From contig PBLV01000006.1 in NCBI GenBank assembly GCA_002721895.1, positions 139,972 to 203,971 on the forward strand: DNA of 64,000 nt, given 5' to 3'. The translations under genes were made by a program, and so were the position numbers. The DNA comes from Verrucomicrobiales bacterium. Its GTDB lineage: Bacteria > Verrucomicrobiota > Verrucomicrobiae > Limisphaerales > UBA1100. Under the pieces are notes generated by a model that ran no database searches, was not told where the DNA came from, and was given only the letters and a program-made list of their open reading frames with translations. Numbering within the stretch: position 1 is the stretch's first letter; the number at the start of each line of letters is the position of its first letter. This document shows positions 8,006 to 17,205 of this stretch, piece by piece.

Positions 8006-9076
8006 ATGCGCACGGCTTCCCTGGAATTCCTCGAGACCCTCGTTAACACTCCCAGCCCCGTCAGTTACGAGACGCGCGGCCAGCGCGTGTGGCTCGACTA
8101 CGTCAGCCAGTTCGCCGACGAGACTACCTCCGACGCCTACGGCAACTGCGTCGCCACGCTCAACAAGGGCGGCGGCCCACGCGTCATGCTCGCCGGCCAC
8201 GCCGACGAAATCGCCCTCTCCGTCAACTACATCGACGACAACGGCTTCATCTACGTCAAGCGCCTCGGCGGCGTCGATGCCATCGTCAGCAAGGCCCAGC
8301 GCGTCACCATCCACGCCGCCAAGGGCCCCGTGAAGGGCGTCATCGGCCACCCGCCGCCGCACATGACCAAGGTCGACGGCGAGCCCAAGGTGCCGAAGAT
8401 CCACGAGCTGTTCATCGACATCGGCTCCGCCACCCGCAAGGCCGCCGAGCGCCGCGTCCGCGTCGGCGACCCCATCACCGTCAATCAGGACTTTGAGATC
8501 CTCCACGGCAACCTCGCCGTCGCCCGCGCCTTCGACAACCGCATCGGCACCTTTGCCGTCGCCGAGGCCCTCCGTCTTTTAAGCGAGTCGAAAAAGAAAC
8601 TGAACGTCGAGGTCTGCGCCGTCTCCAACACCCAGGAGGAAGTCGGCCTCTTCGGCGCGCGCCAGATCGCCTACGCGCTGGAGCCCGCCGTCGCGCTTGT
8701 CGTCGATGTCACCCACGCCACCGACTACCCCACCATCGCCCAGAGCACCCACGGCGACGTCAAGATGGGCGCCGGCCCCACCATCACCCACGGCACATGC
8801 AACCACCCAGAGGTCGTCAAGCGCATCGAGGCCGTCGCCAAGAAACTCCGCATCCCCCTCCAGCACGAGACCGTCAGCGCCACCAGCGGCACCGACACCG
8901 ACGTCATTTTCTGGACCCGCGGCGGCATCCCCAGCGCCCTCATCAGCCTCCCCAACCGCTACATGCACTCGCCGGTCGAAGTGGTGAACCTCAAGGACCT
9001 CGAGCAAATCCCAAAGCTCATGGCCGGCTTCGCGGAGTCAGTGAAAAGGGGGGAGGAGTTCAAGGTGAAAATTTAA
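8006..9076 (+). CDS. M42-family metallo-aminopeptidase
   Basis: A 356-residue protein of the M42 (FrvX/YsdC glutamyl aminopeptidase, TET-type) family. The two-metal ligands are visible: His in LAGHADE, Asp in AFDNRIG, the Glu pair in NTQEEVG, Asp in VDVTHATD and His in YMHSPVEV. Family members form dodecameric cytosolic aminopeptidases. The ATG at 8006 is the first plausible start. The stop overlaps the stop of the convergent unknown gene by 3 nt. It is the last very GC-rich gene before the composition changes. Confidence 0.92.
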   Translation: MRTASLEFLETLVNTPSPVSYETRGQRVWLDYVSQFADETTSDAYGNCVATLNKGGGPRVMLAGHADEIALSVNYIDDNGFIYVKRLGGVDAIVSKAQRVTIHAAKGPVKGVIGHPPPHMTKVDGEPKVPKIHELFIDIGSATRKAAERRVRVGDPITVNQDFEILHGNLAVARAFDNRIGTFAVAEALRLLSESKKKLNVEVCAVSNTQEEVGLFGARQIAYALEPAVALVVDVTHATDYPTIAQSTHGDVKMGAGPTITHGTCNHPEVVKRIEAVAKKLRIPLQHETVSATSGTDTDVIFWTRGGIPSALISLPNRYMHSPVEVVNLKDLEQIPKLMAGFAESVKRGEEFKVKI

Positions 9077-9771
9077 CAAGGAATATCCTCGGGGCGCACC
9101 TGAAGACACTCATCCTGATCCTCCCAAATCACCGCCGGGAACAGCTCCAATAACGGCGCAGTTAAATCCGCCCCCAACTGGGCCAACAATCGCTCTGCTT
9201 CGTCCGCCGCCTGTTCGAATGCCTGATCGTAGTCACCACCAGCCGAGCGCCTAACATCATCCCAATGCGCCACGTCATGAACAGGCTGGTACGCTTTGGC
9301 CCACTTTACCAGCGCGCCCTGATATTGGCCCAAGTTATTCAAACTCACTGCGGTGCCATTGCAATGGAGACAAATGAGGCCGCTGTCCAGCAGGTCGCGC
9401 GTAACCATCGGCACCAATGGCGCACGACAACAATCAACTTGAGGGTAATCCGCCGGTGCATTAACCATCCGTTGATGCCAAATCTGGCGTTCGTTGGCCA
9501 CCTGCGCAGCTAGGCGGTACGACGCCAGCAACGGGTGCGACAAACGCCAAATTCCTCCCTGCAACTGACCCAGTGTCTGCGCCATCCATCGCGCTAGGGT
9601 AAGATCATCAAAGCCGCGAAAAACCGCCCCATAACTTTGCCAAAGCAGCTCGGAAGCATCTGGTTCGTGCGCCATGTGGCGGCAGAATGCGGATTCCAGC
9701 TTCTCGTGCAAAGACAAATGTGTGCGAACAATTCGGGCTTTGCCTAATGGCTCCGCCCCGTATAACGGCAC
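9073..9771 (-). CDS. Uncharacterised protein with paired cysteines
   Basis: I do not recognise this family. The likely product is about 210-232 residues, helical and Trp-rich, with LICLHCNG and VDCCR cysteine clusters in the middle that could bind metal, and an acidic C-terminus ending EDIPC. There is no signal peptide or membrane segment. The start is uncertain: the open frame reaches 9855, but that would overlap recG; GTG at 9771 or TTG at 9717/9711 (giving LSLHEKLESAF) are the candidates. Its stop overlaps the stop of the M42 gene. Base composition is clearly lower in GC than the genes to its left. Confidence 0.6.
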   Translation of the reverse strand: MPLYGAEPLGKARIVRTHLSLHEKLESAFCRHMAHEPDASELLWQSYGAVFRGFDDLTLARWMAQTLGQLQGGIWRLSHPLLASYRLAAQVANERQIWHQRMVNAPADYPQVDCCRAPLVPMVTRDLLDSGLICLHCNGTAVSLNNLGQYQGALVKWAKAYQPVHDVAHWDDVRRSAGGDYDQAFEQAADEAERLLAQLGADLTAPLLELFPAVIWEDQDECLQVRPEDIPC

Positions 9772-9772
9772 C

Positions 9773-11743
9773 GTGTCCTCCGCCGATACATCACCTCTTG
9801 ATCTGCCCCTTGACAGCCTTCCCAGAGTGGGAACGGACCGCGCCGAGCAGCTCAAGCGACTTAATCTGACGACTGTCTCCGATCTTCTCCTTCAAAAACC
9901 ACGCCGATATGAGGACCGGCGCAACCTATTGTCCATAAATGAGTTAACGGATCAAAATACTCAGCTCTGCAGAGGCAAAGTGGTAACGCGGGGCGTGAAG
10001 CGATTTCGTGGCGGACGCCGATCGGTATTCGAGTGTGTGATTGATGACAGCACAGCCCGACTCCACTTGCGCTGGTGGAACATGCCCTACATGGAGAACT
10101 ACTTTAAAACCGACGACGAGGTTCTCGCCTTTGGGAAATTATCTTCACTCAAGCCCAAAACAATGGACCATCCTGAAACCGAGGTGTACAGGGATGACGA
10201 AGAAACACTCATTCACCTCAATCGCATCGTGCCAATCTATCCCTTGACCGAAGGCCTATCTCAGCGATGGATGCGTCAACTCGCCTGGCAGATAGTAAAT
10301 AAATTTAAAGAATTAATCAGTAATCCCCCCCACGAAACACCCGGCCTACCCAACCGCCCTGAAGCCGTCAGGCAACTACACTTCCCCGAAAGCATGGATG
10401 AAGCTGAGGCTGCCCGACAGCGCTTGGCCTACGATGAATTCATAGAACTGCATAAATCCATCCAAACCCGCCGTTACAAGCTCCAGCGCAACGCCAAGTC
10501 TCGCGATTGCTCCGGTGACGGATCGCTCCTGCGCCCCTTTACCAACGCGTTGGATTTCGAACTCACACGGGCGCAGGAAAAGGTTATTGATGAGATCAAG
10601 GCTGACCTCTGCAGAACAGCGCCCATGCGACGCCTTATGCAAGGTGATGTAGGCTCGGGAAAAACCGTTGTCTCCGCCGCGGCCATCCTCATGGTTTTGG
10701 AAAGCGGATACAATGCACTCCTTATGGCGCCAACAGAAATTCTGGCCAACCAGCATGCTGCCAATTTTCGCCGCTGGCTGGAACCATTGGGCGTCTTAGT
10801 AATGCTTCAAACAGGCAGCCACCATGAAACAGACAACGGCCCATCACTTTTTGACAACGACCAGAAACCCACTCTGGCTGTTGGCACGCATGCGCTTTTC
10901 CAATCCAAGTTTGAGCTGGAAAATGTCGGCCTTGTCGTGATTGACGAACAACACAAATTTGGCGTTGAGCAGCGTAATGAACTTCTGCGCAAGGGGGCAT
11001 ACCCACATTTGCTGGTTATGACCGCGACCCCCATCCCCCGCACACTTGGACTCACCCTTTACGGGGATCTGGACATTTCGATCATTGATACAATGCCACC
11101 AGGGCGCGGCGTCATTCGCACGCACGCTCGAACTCCTGAACGCTGGCCAAAGATCATTGATTTCATCAAGAGCCAGCTTGCCGAAGGCCGTCAGGCATAT
11201 GTGGTCTTTCCCCGGGTTGAACATGCCGAGGAAAACATAAAGGCAGTCGCCCGCGAAGCCAGCCGACTTCGTGACACCTTTGCCCCTCACACGGTCGGCG
11301 TTCTTCACGGCCGACTGAAGCCCGAGGAAAAGGAGACTGTGATGGCTGGTTTTCGCGACGGACAAATCCGCGTCCTGCTAGCCACGACTGTGATTGAGGT
11401 GGGCATTGATGTCCCCAATGCCACCATCATGCTGGTGGAGAACGCTGAAATCCACGGTCTAGCCCAGCTTCATCAATTGCGCGGACGTATTGGTCGCGGC
11501 CAACATGACTCCCATTTCATCCTGCTTTTGGGAAAGGACTCGCCAGAAGCCCGCGAACGACTGGATGTATTGGTGAGCACCACCGACGGGTTCAAGGTGG
11601 CCGAAGCCGACCTGCAATTGCGCGGCCCCGGCGAATTATTGGGCCAGGAACAAAGTGGCCTGCCACCTTTCCGTTTCGGCGACTTGCGACGCGATCTGGC
11701 CCTCATCCAAGAGGCGCACGCTGCTGTTACGAACCCAGCTTGA
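9773..11743 (+). CDS. recG: ATP-dependent DNA helicase RecG
   Basis: About 656 residues from the GTG at 9773. The wedge/OB domain (about 60-150) follows the conserved LDSLPRVGTDRAEQLKRLNL opening. Helicase motifs are Walker A GDVGSGKT (residues 291-298), VVIDEQHKFG (motif II, DEQH), MTATPIPRT, then TTVIEVGIDVPNA, and the C-terminal QLRGRIGRG and RGPGELLGQEQSG. RecG remodels stalled replication forks. The open frame extends to 9674, but that extra stretch is antisense to the opposite gene, so GTG is preferred. It is a little shorter than E. coli RecG (693 aa). Confidence 0.93.
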   Translation: MSSADTSPLDLPLDSLPRVGTDRAEQLKRLNLTTVSDLLLQKPRRYEDRRNLLSINELTDQNTQLCRGKVVTRGVKRFRGGRRSVFECVIDDSTARLHLRWWNMPYMENYFKTDDEVLAFGKLSSLKPKTMDHPETEVYRDDEETLIHLNRIVPIYPLTEGLSQRWMRQLAWQIVNKFKELISNPPHETPGLPNRPEAVRQLHFPESMDEAEAARQRLAYDEFIELHKSIQTRRYKLQRNAKSRDCSGDGSLLRPFTNALDFELTRAQEKVIDEIKADLCRTAPMRRLMQGDVGSGKTVVSAAAILMVLESGYNALLMAPTEILANQHAANFRRWLEPLGVLVMLQTGSHHETDNGPSLFDNDQKPTLAVGTHALFQSKFELENVGLVVIDEQHKFGVEQRNELLRKGAYPHLLVMTATPIPRTLGLTLYGDLDISIIDTMPPGRGVIRTHARTPERWPKIIDFIKSQLAEGRQAYVVFPRVEHAEENIKAVAREASRLRDTFAPHTVGVLHGRLKPEEKETVMAGFRDGQIRVLLATTVIEVGIDVPNATIMLVENAEIHGLAQLHQLRGRIGRGQHDSHFILLLGKDSPEARERLDVLVSTTDGFKVAEADLQLRGPGELLGQEQSGLPPFRFGDLRRDLALIQEAHAAVTNPA

Positions 11744-11789
11744 CTGCATTTGGCTTCCCCCAATCCCGCCATCCATGCTAGGGTAACGC

Positions 11790-12512
11790 ATGCCCGCATT
11801 TGACGAGGAAAGCTTCCTGGTCGAGGAAGCCGAGGCCGAGGCCGCGCCCAAGCCGGTCTACAGCCAGGATTACACCACCGCGATGGCGCATTTCTATCGC
11901 GGCGAGGTGGGGCGCATTATGGTTTGGCGGCAGCGTCTCGACACCACCACCACATGGGCAATTACATCTACCGGCACGATATTTACCGTGGCCTTTTCCT
12001 TTAGCACCGTGCCGCATCTGATCTTCTTTTTTAACCTCGCCATTGTGCTAATGATGCTGTGGATCGAGGCCCGGCGTTACCGATTTTATGATGCCTTCCG
12101 CGCCCGAGTGCGCATGCTCGAGGCCCATTTTCTCATGCCTGTCTTGATGCAGGAAAAGCCTAAACTGGAAGGCAACTGGCGCAAACTTGTGGCTGAAGAC
12201 CTGCTGGTGCCCGCATTTAAAATCAGCATTTTTGAATCCATCGGACGCCGCCTCAAGCGCAACTACGCCTTCATTATTACCATGGTGTTAACCGCCTGGA
12301 TCACCAAAATCCTGATCCACGGGGACACCATCAATTCACTCGGAACATTCTACAAGGCGCTGCAAGTGGGCGCCATTCCCAGCTGGTTTGTGGCCACGGT
12401 AATGACCAGCACTTTTCTCTGCGTGGCGAGCATCACCTGGTATATCGCACGCAACTCCACCGGCGAAATTACCGAGGTCGGCAAATCCAGCCGCACCAAC
12501 TGGCTCGGCTGA
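11790..12512 (+). CDS. DUF2270 integral membrane protein
   Basis: A 240-residue membrane protein matching DUF2270. It has the signature HFYRGEVGRIMVWRQRLDTT, a TM segment near residues 55-85, and the IEARRYRFYDAFRARVRMLE motif after it, then two more TM segments near 160-215. The N-terminus is acidic (EEAEAEAA). The function of the family is unknown. It lies 46 nt after recG and 2 nt before hisC, so it is in the same run of plus-strand genes. Confidence 0.85.
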   Translation: MPAFDEESFLVEEAEAEAAPKPVYSQDYTTAMAHFYRGEVGRIMVWRQRLDTTTTWAITSTGTIFTVAFSFSTVPHLIFFFNLAIVLMMLWIEARRYRFYDAFRARVRMLEAHFLMPVLMQEKPKLEGNWRKLVAEDLLVPAFKISIFESIGRRLKRNYAFIITMVLTAWITKILIHGDTINSLGTFYKALQVGAIPSWFVATVMTSTFLCVASITWYIARNSTGEITEVGKSSRTNWLG

Positions 12513-12514
12513 CC

Positions 12515-13624
12515 ATGGCAATTCCCGACAGGCTCAATCCCGCACTCCGTGGTTTGCCGGTCTATGTTCCTGGCAGGCCGCTGGAGGATGTCGCCCGGGA
12601 AATTGGCACCTACCCCGAACACCTGATCAAGGTCGCCTCCAACGAAAATCCCCTCGGGCCATCACCGCTCGCTGTCATTGCCATGAACCGTGTGGCCGAG
12701 GAGATGAATCGCTACCCGGATGGGAACGCAACCCAATTGCGAAAGGATCTTGCCGAGCATCACCGAATGCAGCCGGACAACCTGGTGTTCGGCAATGGCT
12801 CCAACGAAATCATCGAGTTCCTCGCCCACGCACTCCTGAACCCTGGAGATAACGTGATCGTGTCTCAGTATTGCTTCGCCATTTACCCAATTGTCACCAA
12901 GATGATGGGAGCCAATGTCATCGAAGTGCCTGCCAGGGAATTAGCCCACAACTTGGATGCCATGCTCGCCGCGGTCACGCCCCAAACAAAGATCATGTTT
13001 GTGGCAAACCCCAATAATCCCACGGGAACCCAAGCACGCGAACATGAGCTGGAAACCCTTATCGACACCATCCCGGAAGATGTCATGCTCGTGCTCGATC
13101 AGGCCTATGCGGAATATCAGGAAGAGCATCAAAAAATCCTCGAACGCGTGCGATCCGGCAATCATCCCAACCTGATTTTAATGCGGACTTTCTCGAAAAT
13201 TTATGGCCTCGCTGGACTCCGCGTGGGATATGGCATGGGGCACCCTGAATTTATCGCTGCCCTGGAAAAAATCCGGCAGCCTTTCAACCTGAACGCAATG
13301 GCACAAGCCGCCGCTCAAGCTGCACTAAAGGACACACTGCATGTTGATTCATCAAGAGACCAGAACCGCAAAGGCTCGATCTATTTTGCGATCGCCTTTG
13401 AACGCGCGGGAATTCGCTACCAACGATCAGGCGGAAACTTCATCCTCATCCACGTGGAGAACGGGGCGGTCATCACGGAAGAACTGAAGCAACTGGGTAT
13501 CATCGTACGCCCCATGGACAGCTATGGACTCCCTGAATGGATCCGCTACACACTAGGCAGTGACTCCGACAACCGCCGTTTCCATCAGGCCATTTGCCAA
13601 GTGTTGGATCGCCCGGAGGATTAA
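12515..13624 (+). CDS. hisC: Histidinol-phosphate aminotransferase (class I/II PLP)
   Basis: A 369-residue fold-type I aminotransferase. Visible motifs: KVASNENPLGPSP at the N-terminus, FGNGSNEII, ANPNNPTGT (residues 165-171), Asp195 in LVLDQAYAEY, and the PLP lysine Lys228 in MRTFSKIYGLAGLRVGY. Motif spacing fits HisC, which makes L-histidinol phosphate. Aromatic-amino-acid activity is possible in this subgroup, and no other his gene is nearby. It starts 2 nt after the DUF2270 stop. Confidence 0.85.
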   Translation: MAIPDRLNPALRGLPVYVPGRPLEDVAREIGTYPEHLIKVASNENPLGPSPLAVIAMNRVAEEMNRYPDGNATQLRKDLAEHHRMQPDNLVFGNGSNEIIEFLAHALLNPGDNVIVSQYCFAIYPIVTKMMGANVIEVPARELAHNLDAMLAAVTPQTKIMFVANPNNPTGTQAREHELETLIDTIPEDVMLVLDQAYAEYQEEHQKILERVRSGNHPNLILMRTFSKIYGLAGLRVGYGMGHPEFIAALEKIRQPFNLNAMAQAAAQAALKDTLHVDSSRDQNRKGSIYFAIAFERAGIRYQRSGGNFILIHVENGAVITEELKQLGIIVRPMDSYGLPEWIRYTLGSDSDNRRFHQAICQVLDRPED

Positions 13625-13667
13625 AAGCATTGCACGCTCTCCCCAACCAATGTAACCCACAGCACAC

Positions 13668-14948
13668 GTGAAGCCAACCGATTTAAGAGGCATTCTACAG
13701 TACATTCCACGCTTCCGCGACCAGACATTTGTCATCAGCGCGGATGGCGGTGTGGTCTCAGATGTCAACTTCACCAATCTACTGCTCGACATCGCAGTTC
13801 TTCGTTCTCTGAACATTCGGGTTGTTCTCGTCCACGGCGCGGGTGCCCAAATCCTCCAGCTCGCCGAGGAGCGCAGCCTGAAACCCAGCAACCTTGACGG
13901 CACAGGAGTCACAGATGGCACCACGTTGGAATTGGCCATGACCGCCTCCAACCGGCTCACACACGAGATTCTGGAGGGCCTTTCCATCAGCGATCAACGC
14001 GCCGCCACCGCCAATGCTATCACCGCCCACCCCAAGGGTATCATCAATGGTGTTGACCAACAGCATACCGGCCGCGTTGAGCGCGTCGATGTGTCCATGA
14101 TCAAGACTCTGCTCTCGGAGGGAATTATCCCTGTCATCCCCCCTCTGGGCTTTGATGGTGAAGGCAATACCTTTCGGGTGAACTCCGACGCTGTGGCTCT
14201 CGCCGTCTCCGAGGCGCTCAGCCCCATAAAGCTCATTTTCATCACCAGCGCCGAAGGTCTTCACATTCGAGGCCAGCTCATCCGGCAAATTCTTGCGAGC
14301 GACCTAGAAAAGGCATTGGCCGAACCAAATTATATTGAGCCTTCATTCTATTCCAAGGCACGCCACGCCGCAACCGCCTGCACCAAAGGAGTCCAACGTG
14401 TCCATCTCATTGATGGCCGCGTAGCTGAGGGCCTCTTGGCCGAAGTTTTCTCCAACGAAGGCATCGGAACCCTCATCTATGCCAACGAATACCAGCAGAT
14501 TCGTCCAGCAAACAAGAAGGACAGCCCCAACATTCTCAAGCTTACCCGCGAAGCCATGAATAATGATGAGCTGGTCAGCCGGTCTCGCGAAAACATCGAC
14601 AAAAACATTGGAGATTATTTCATTTACGACATTGACAACAATCCGGTCGCCTGCGTGGCCATGAAAGAGTATCCCGGTGAAAACACCGCCGAACTGATGC
14701 ACCTTTATGTCAGTCCATCGCACTCCAACCAAGGCATTGGCCAAAAGCTCGTCCAGTACACCGTCGACAAGGCCGCCGAGCGCAAACAAAAGAAACTGGT
14801 GACACTTTCAACGCAGGCATTCACTTATTTCAAAACCAAGGCCGACTTTGACGAAGGCAGCTCCAGCGACCTCCCTACTTCGCGCCGGGAAGAGTACGAA
14901 CGCAACGGCCGAAACTCCCGCATTCTCATCAAGCATCTCACCCTTTAG
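13668..14948 (+). CDS. argA: N-acetylglutamate synthase (ArgA-type, kinase-like domain plus GNAT)
   Basis: A 426-residue protein from GTG. Residues about 1-280 form an amino-acid-kinase domain (FRDQTFVISADGGVV, VVLVHGAGAQI, IIPVIPPLGFDGEG, FRVNSDAVA), and about 290-426 a GNAT acetyltransferase with the acetyl-CoA loop SNQGIGQKLV. This is the classical fused ArgA that makes N-acetylglutamate, the first step in arginine synthesis. The C-terminal SRREEYERNGRNSRILIKHL matches ArgA ends. In ArgA enzymes the kinase-like part is usually the arginine-binding, feedback-regulated part; that is known of the family, not seen here. Confidence 0.92.
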   Translation: MKPTDLRGILQYIPRFRDQTFVISADGGVVSDVNFTNLLLDIAVLRSLNIRVVLVHGAGAQILQLAEERSLKPSNLDGTGVTDGTTLELAMTASNRLTHEILEGLSISDQRAATANAITAHPKGIINGVDQQHTGRVERVDVSMIKTLLSEGIIPVIPPLGFDGEGNTFRVNSDAVALAVSEALSPIKLIFITSAEGLHIRGQLIRQILASDLEKALAEPNYIEPSFYSKARHAATACTKGVQRVHLIDGRVAEGLLAEVFSNEGIGTLIYANEYQQIRPANKKDSPNILKLTREAMNNDELVSRSRENIDKNIGDYFIYDIDNNPVACVAMKEYPGENTAELMHLYVSPSHSNQGIGQKLVQYTVDKAAERKQKKLVTLSTQAFTYFKTKADFDEGSSSDLPTSRREEYERNGRNSRILIKHLTL

Positions 14949-14951
14949 GAC

Positions 14952-15365
14952 GTGGCACTGCCCAAACACTTCGCGGAGTATTTCCTGATCGCCTTCGTCT
15001 GCCTGCTCATCGGTTACGGCACCGGCGCAGTCATCTCTACGCGAAAAAATTCCATGACCTTGGGCGACACCGTCGCCGTAAAGTGGAGTGACGGCATCCG
15101 AGACAACCCATCTTACGGCGCCCACATCTTTCTCACCCCCTACATGACAAACAAATTCCGCGGCCATGCGGTTTGGCTTCAAGTTTATATTGGCAGGGAA
15201 AACGAAGGACAGCGGTTCACACTTCCCCACAGACTGGGCCTGGCAAAGACGCCCGACCTAGCCGCCCGCCAATGGAGCCGGATCGAGTGGCTGAAAAATG
15301 GCCTGCATGTGGGCGAAGGAAATCATTCCACCTTCATTCCGATTGAAGAATTCAGGTCACCATGA
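14952..15365 (+). CDS. Uncharacterised single-pass membrane protein
   Basis: 137 residues from GTG, 3 nt after argA. One N-terminal TM helix (about residues 10-30, YFLIAFVCLLIGYGTGAVIS) is followed by a soluble region with RFTLPHRLGLAKT and a WSRIEWLKNGLHVG stretch. No known domain is recognised. Its last 4 nt overlap the L,D-transpeptidase start (ATGA), which suggests the products are made together; the soluble part would face the periplasm if the N-terminus is cytoplasmic. Confidence 0.65.
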   Translation: MALPKHFAEYFLIAFVCLLIGYGTGAVISTRKNSMTLGDTVAVKWSDGIRDNPSYGAHIFLTPYMTNKFRGHAVWLQVYIGRENEGQRFTLPHRLGLAKTPDLAARQWSRIEWLKNGLHVGEGNHSTFIPIEEFRSP

Positions 15366-15925
15366 TTGACGCAGCACTCCAAAAATTGCGCGAAACATGC
15401 AACCGGCTCGATATCCGACCCACCCCCAATGTAATTCTTGTTTCAACCGCTGATCAACGCGCCGCCGTATTGCAGAATGGACCCAACTATGCCCCTGCCG
15501 AGCTGTTTACCATCTCCACTTCACGCTTTGGGATTGGGCAGAAACAAGGCTCACGAAAAACCCCGACGGGCTTACACCGCATAGCGGAAAAATTTGGCGA
15601 TGACCTCCCTTCCGGAGCAATCTTTAAAGGCCGCAAAGTGATTGGCCAAATTACACCCAAGAACCCAAATGCGGAAATAGCTCACCGAATCCTCTGGCTC
15701 GACGGCTTGGAAGACGGGCTCAATAAAGGAGGAAATGTCGATTCGCATGATCGCTATATTTACATCCACGGTATTGGAGATGAATCTACCCTCGGCCAAC
15801 CCGCATCCCAAGGCTGCATCCACATGGCCGCCCACGATCTGATTCCCCTGTGCGACAAACTGTCCGTTGGCAGCCTTGTTTTAATCGGCCAATTCCAGCT
15901 TCCGCACAGAGCCGCATTGGATTAG
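15362..15925 (+). CDS. L,D-transpeptidase catalytic-domain (YkuD family) protein
   Basis: 187 residues with the YkuD signature: His136 in YIHGIGDE and the catalytic Cys152 in ASQGCIHM, with GSRKTPTGLHRI upstream in the fold. Such enzymes form 3-3 crosslinks in peptidoglycan or attach lipoproteins. No signal peptide is visible, so export would need the neighbouring membrane protein or an unrecognised route. It is coupled to the preceding gene by a 4-nt overlap and lies 13 nt before proA. Confidence 0.85.
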   Translation: MIDAALQKLRETCNRLDIRPTPNVILVSTADQRAAVLQNGPNYAPAELFTISTSRFGIGQKQGSRKTPTGLHRIAEKFGDDLPSGAIFKGRKVIGQITPKNPNAEIAHRILWLDGLEDGLNKGGNVDSHDRYIYIHGIGDESTLGQPASQGCIHMAAHDLIPLCDKLSVGSLVLIGQFQLPHRAALD

Positions 15926-15938
15926 CATCCCCGCAAGC

Positions 15939-17204
15939 ATGAGCCTCACTGAGCAAATGTCGGAGTTGGCGAGCGAATCCAAGAAGGCATCGCGCCTGCT
16001 GACGCGTATGTCCACCGATGACAAGAGTGCCTGCCTCACGACCATGGCCTCTACCATCGAGAACAACGCAAGCGCCATACAGCAAGCGAACACCATAGAC
16101 ATGGCTGCCGGCCGGGAAATGGGCCTGTCACAAGCCATGCTGGATCGACTATTACTCACTGATGAGCGCATCGCGGGGATGGCCGCAGGCCTGCGAGAGG
16201 TCGCCGAACTCGCCGATCCCGTGGGGAGAGTCTTGGAAAAGCGCGAACGACCCAATGGCCTGATTCTCCGTAAAGTCACCACCCCCATCGGGGTAGTGGT
16301 GATCATTTATGAATCCCGCCCCAATGTCACTGCCGACGCCGCCGGCCTTTGTTTCAAATCCGGAAACGCCACCATCCTCAGGGGCGGCAAGGAAGCCCTA
16401 AATTCCAATCAAACCATCGCCCGACTCATGGTGGAGGCCGGACAGGCCACGTCAGCCGATTTTCCTGCCGAATCAATTCAAGTTGTTCCCACCACAGATC
16501 GTGCGGCCATTCCCGAACTGTTGGCCCAAACGAGTCATGTCGACCTGTGCATCCCCCGTGGCGGAGAGGGTCTCATTCGAGCGGTTGCCGAATGCTCGCG
16601 CGTCCCCGTCATTAAACACTACAAGGGAATTTGTTCCGTTTATATTGATTCAAAGGCCGATCCTCAAATGGCCATGGACATCGCCGTCAATTCCAAGACC
16701 CACAGGCCAGGTGTCTGCAACGCAATGGAAACTCTTCTCATTGACAGGGCCGCGGCACAAAACCTCCTCCCCTCCCTTGCCACCGCATTGACTAACAAAG
16801 GGGTGGAATTGCGCGCTGATGAGACCGCCTGCCAGATCATCGGCAATGGCTGTAAAACAGCCAGCGCGGAGGATTGGGACACGGAATACTTGGACTTGGT
16901 TTGCGCAATTCGAACTGTTGACGGGCTTGACGGCGCTATCGAGCATATCAACCAACATGGGTCCGGACACACCGATGCCATTGTAACAGACGATGAAAAT
17001 GCAGCCGCCCGTTTTCAAAATGAGATAGATTCCTCAACCGTATTTTGGAACGCCTCAACACGATTCACCGATGGTGGACAATTCGGCATGGGTGCGGAGA
17101 TTGGGATCAGCACCGACAAGATCGGCGCTCGGGGCCCCATGGGCTTGGCGGAGTTGACCAGTTACAAGTGGCTCGGCATGGCGGACGGCTTGATCCGCGA
17201 ATAA
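15939..17204 (+). CDS. proA: Gamma-glutamyl phosphate reductase
   Basis: A 421-residue ProA. Visible are PIGVVVIIYESRPNVTADAA, LRGGKEALNSN, VDLCIPRGGEGLI, the active-site SKTHRPGVCNAMET (catalytic Cys), and the C-terminal DGGQFGMGAEIGIST with GLAELTSYKW. It reduces glutamyl-5-phosphate in proline synthesis, the product of ProB at 6.8-7.8 kb. The following gene begins 1 nt after its stop. Confidence 0.95.
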   Translation: MSLTEQMSELASESKKASRLLTRMSTDDKSACLTTMASTIENNASAIQQANTIDMAAGREMGLSQAMLDRLLLTDERIAGMAAGLREVAELADPVGRVLEKRERPNGLILRKVTTPIGVVVIIYESRPNVTADAAGLCFKSGNATILRGGKEALNSNQTIARLMVEAGQATSADFPAESIQVVPTTDRAAIPELLAQTSHVDLCIPRGGEGLIRAVAECSRVPVIKHYKGICSVYIDSKADPQMAMDIAVNSKTHRPGVCNAMETLLIDRAAAQNLLPSLATALTNKGVELRADETACQIIGNGCKTASAEDWDTEYLDLVCAIRTVDGLDGAIEHINQHGSGHTDAIVTDDENAAARFQNEIDSSTVFWNASTRFTDGGQFGMGAEIGISTDKIGARGPMGLAELTSYKWLGMADGLIRE

Positions 17205-17205
17205 A

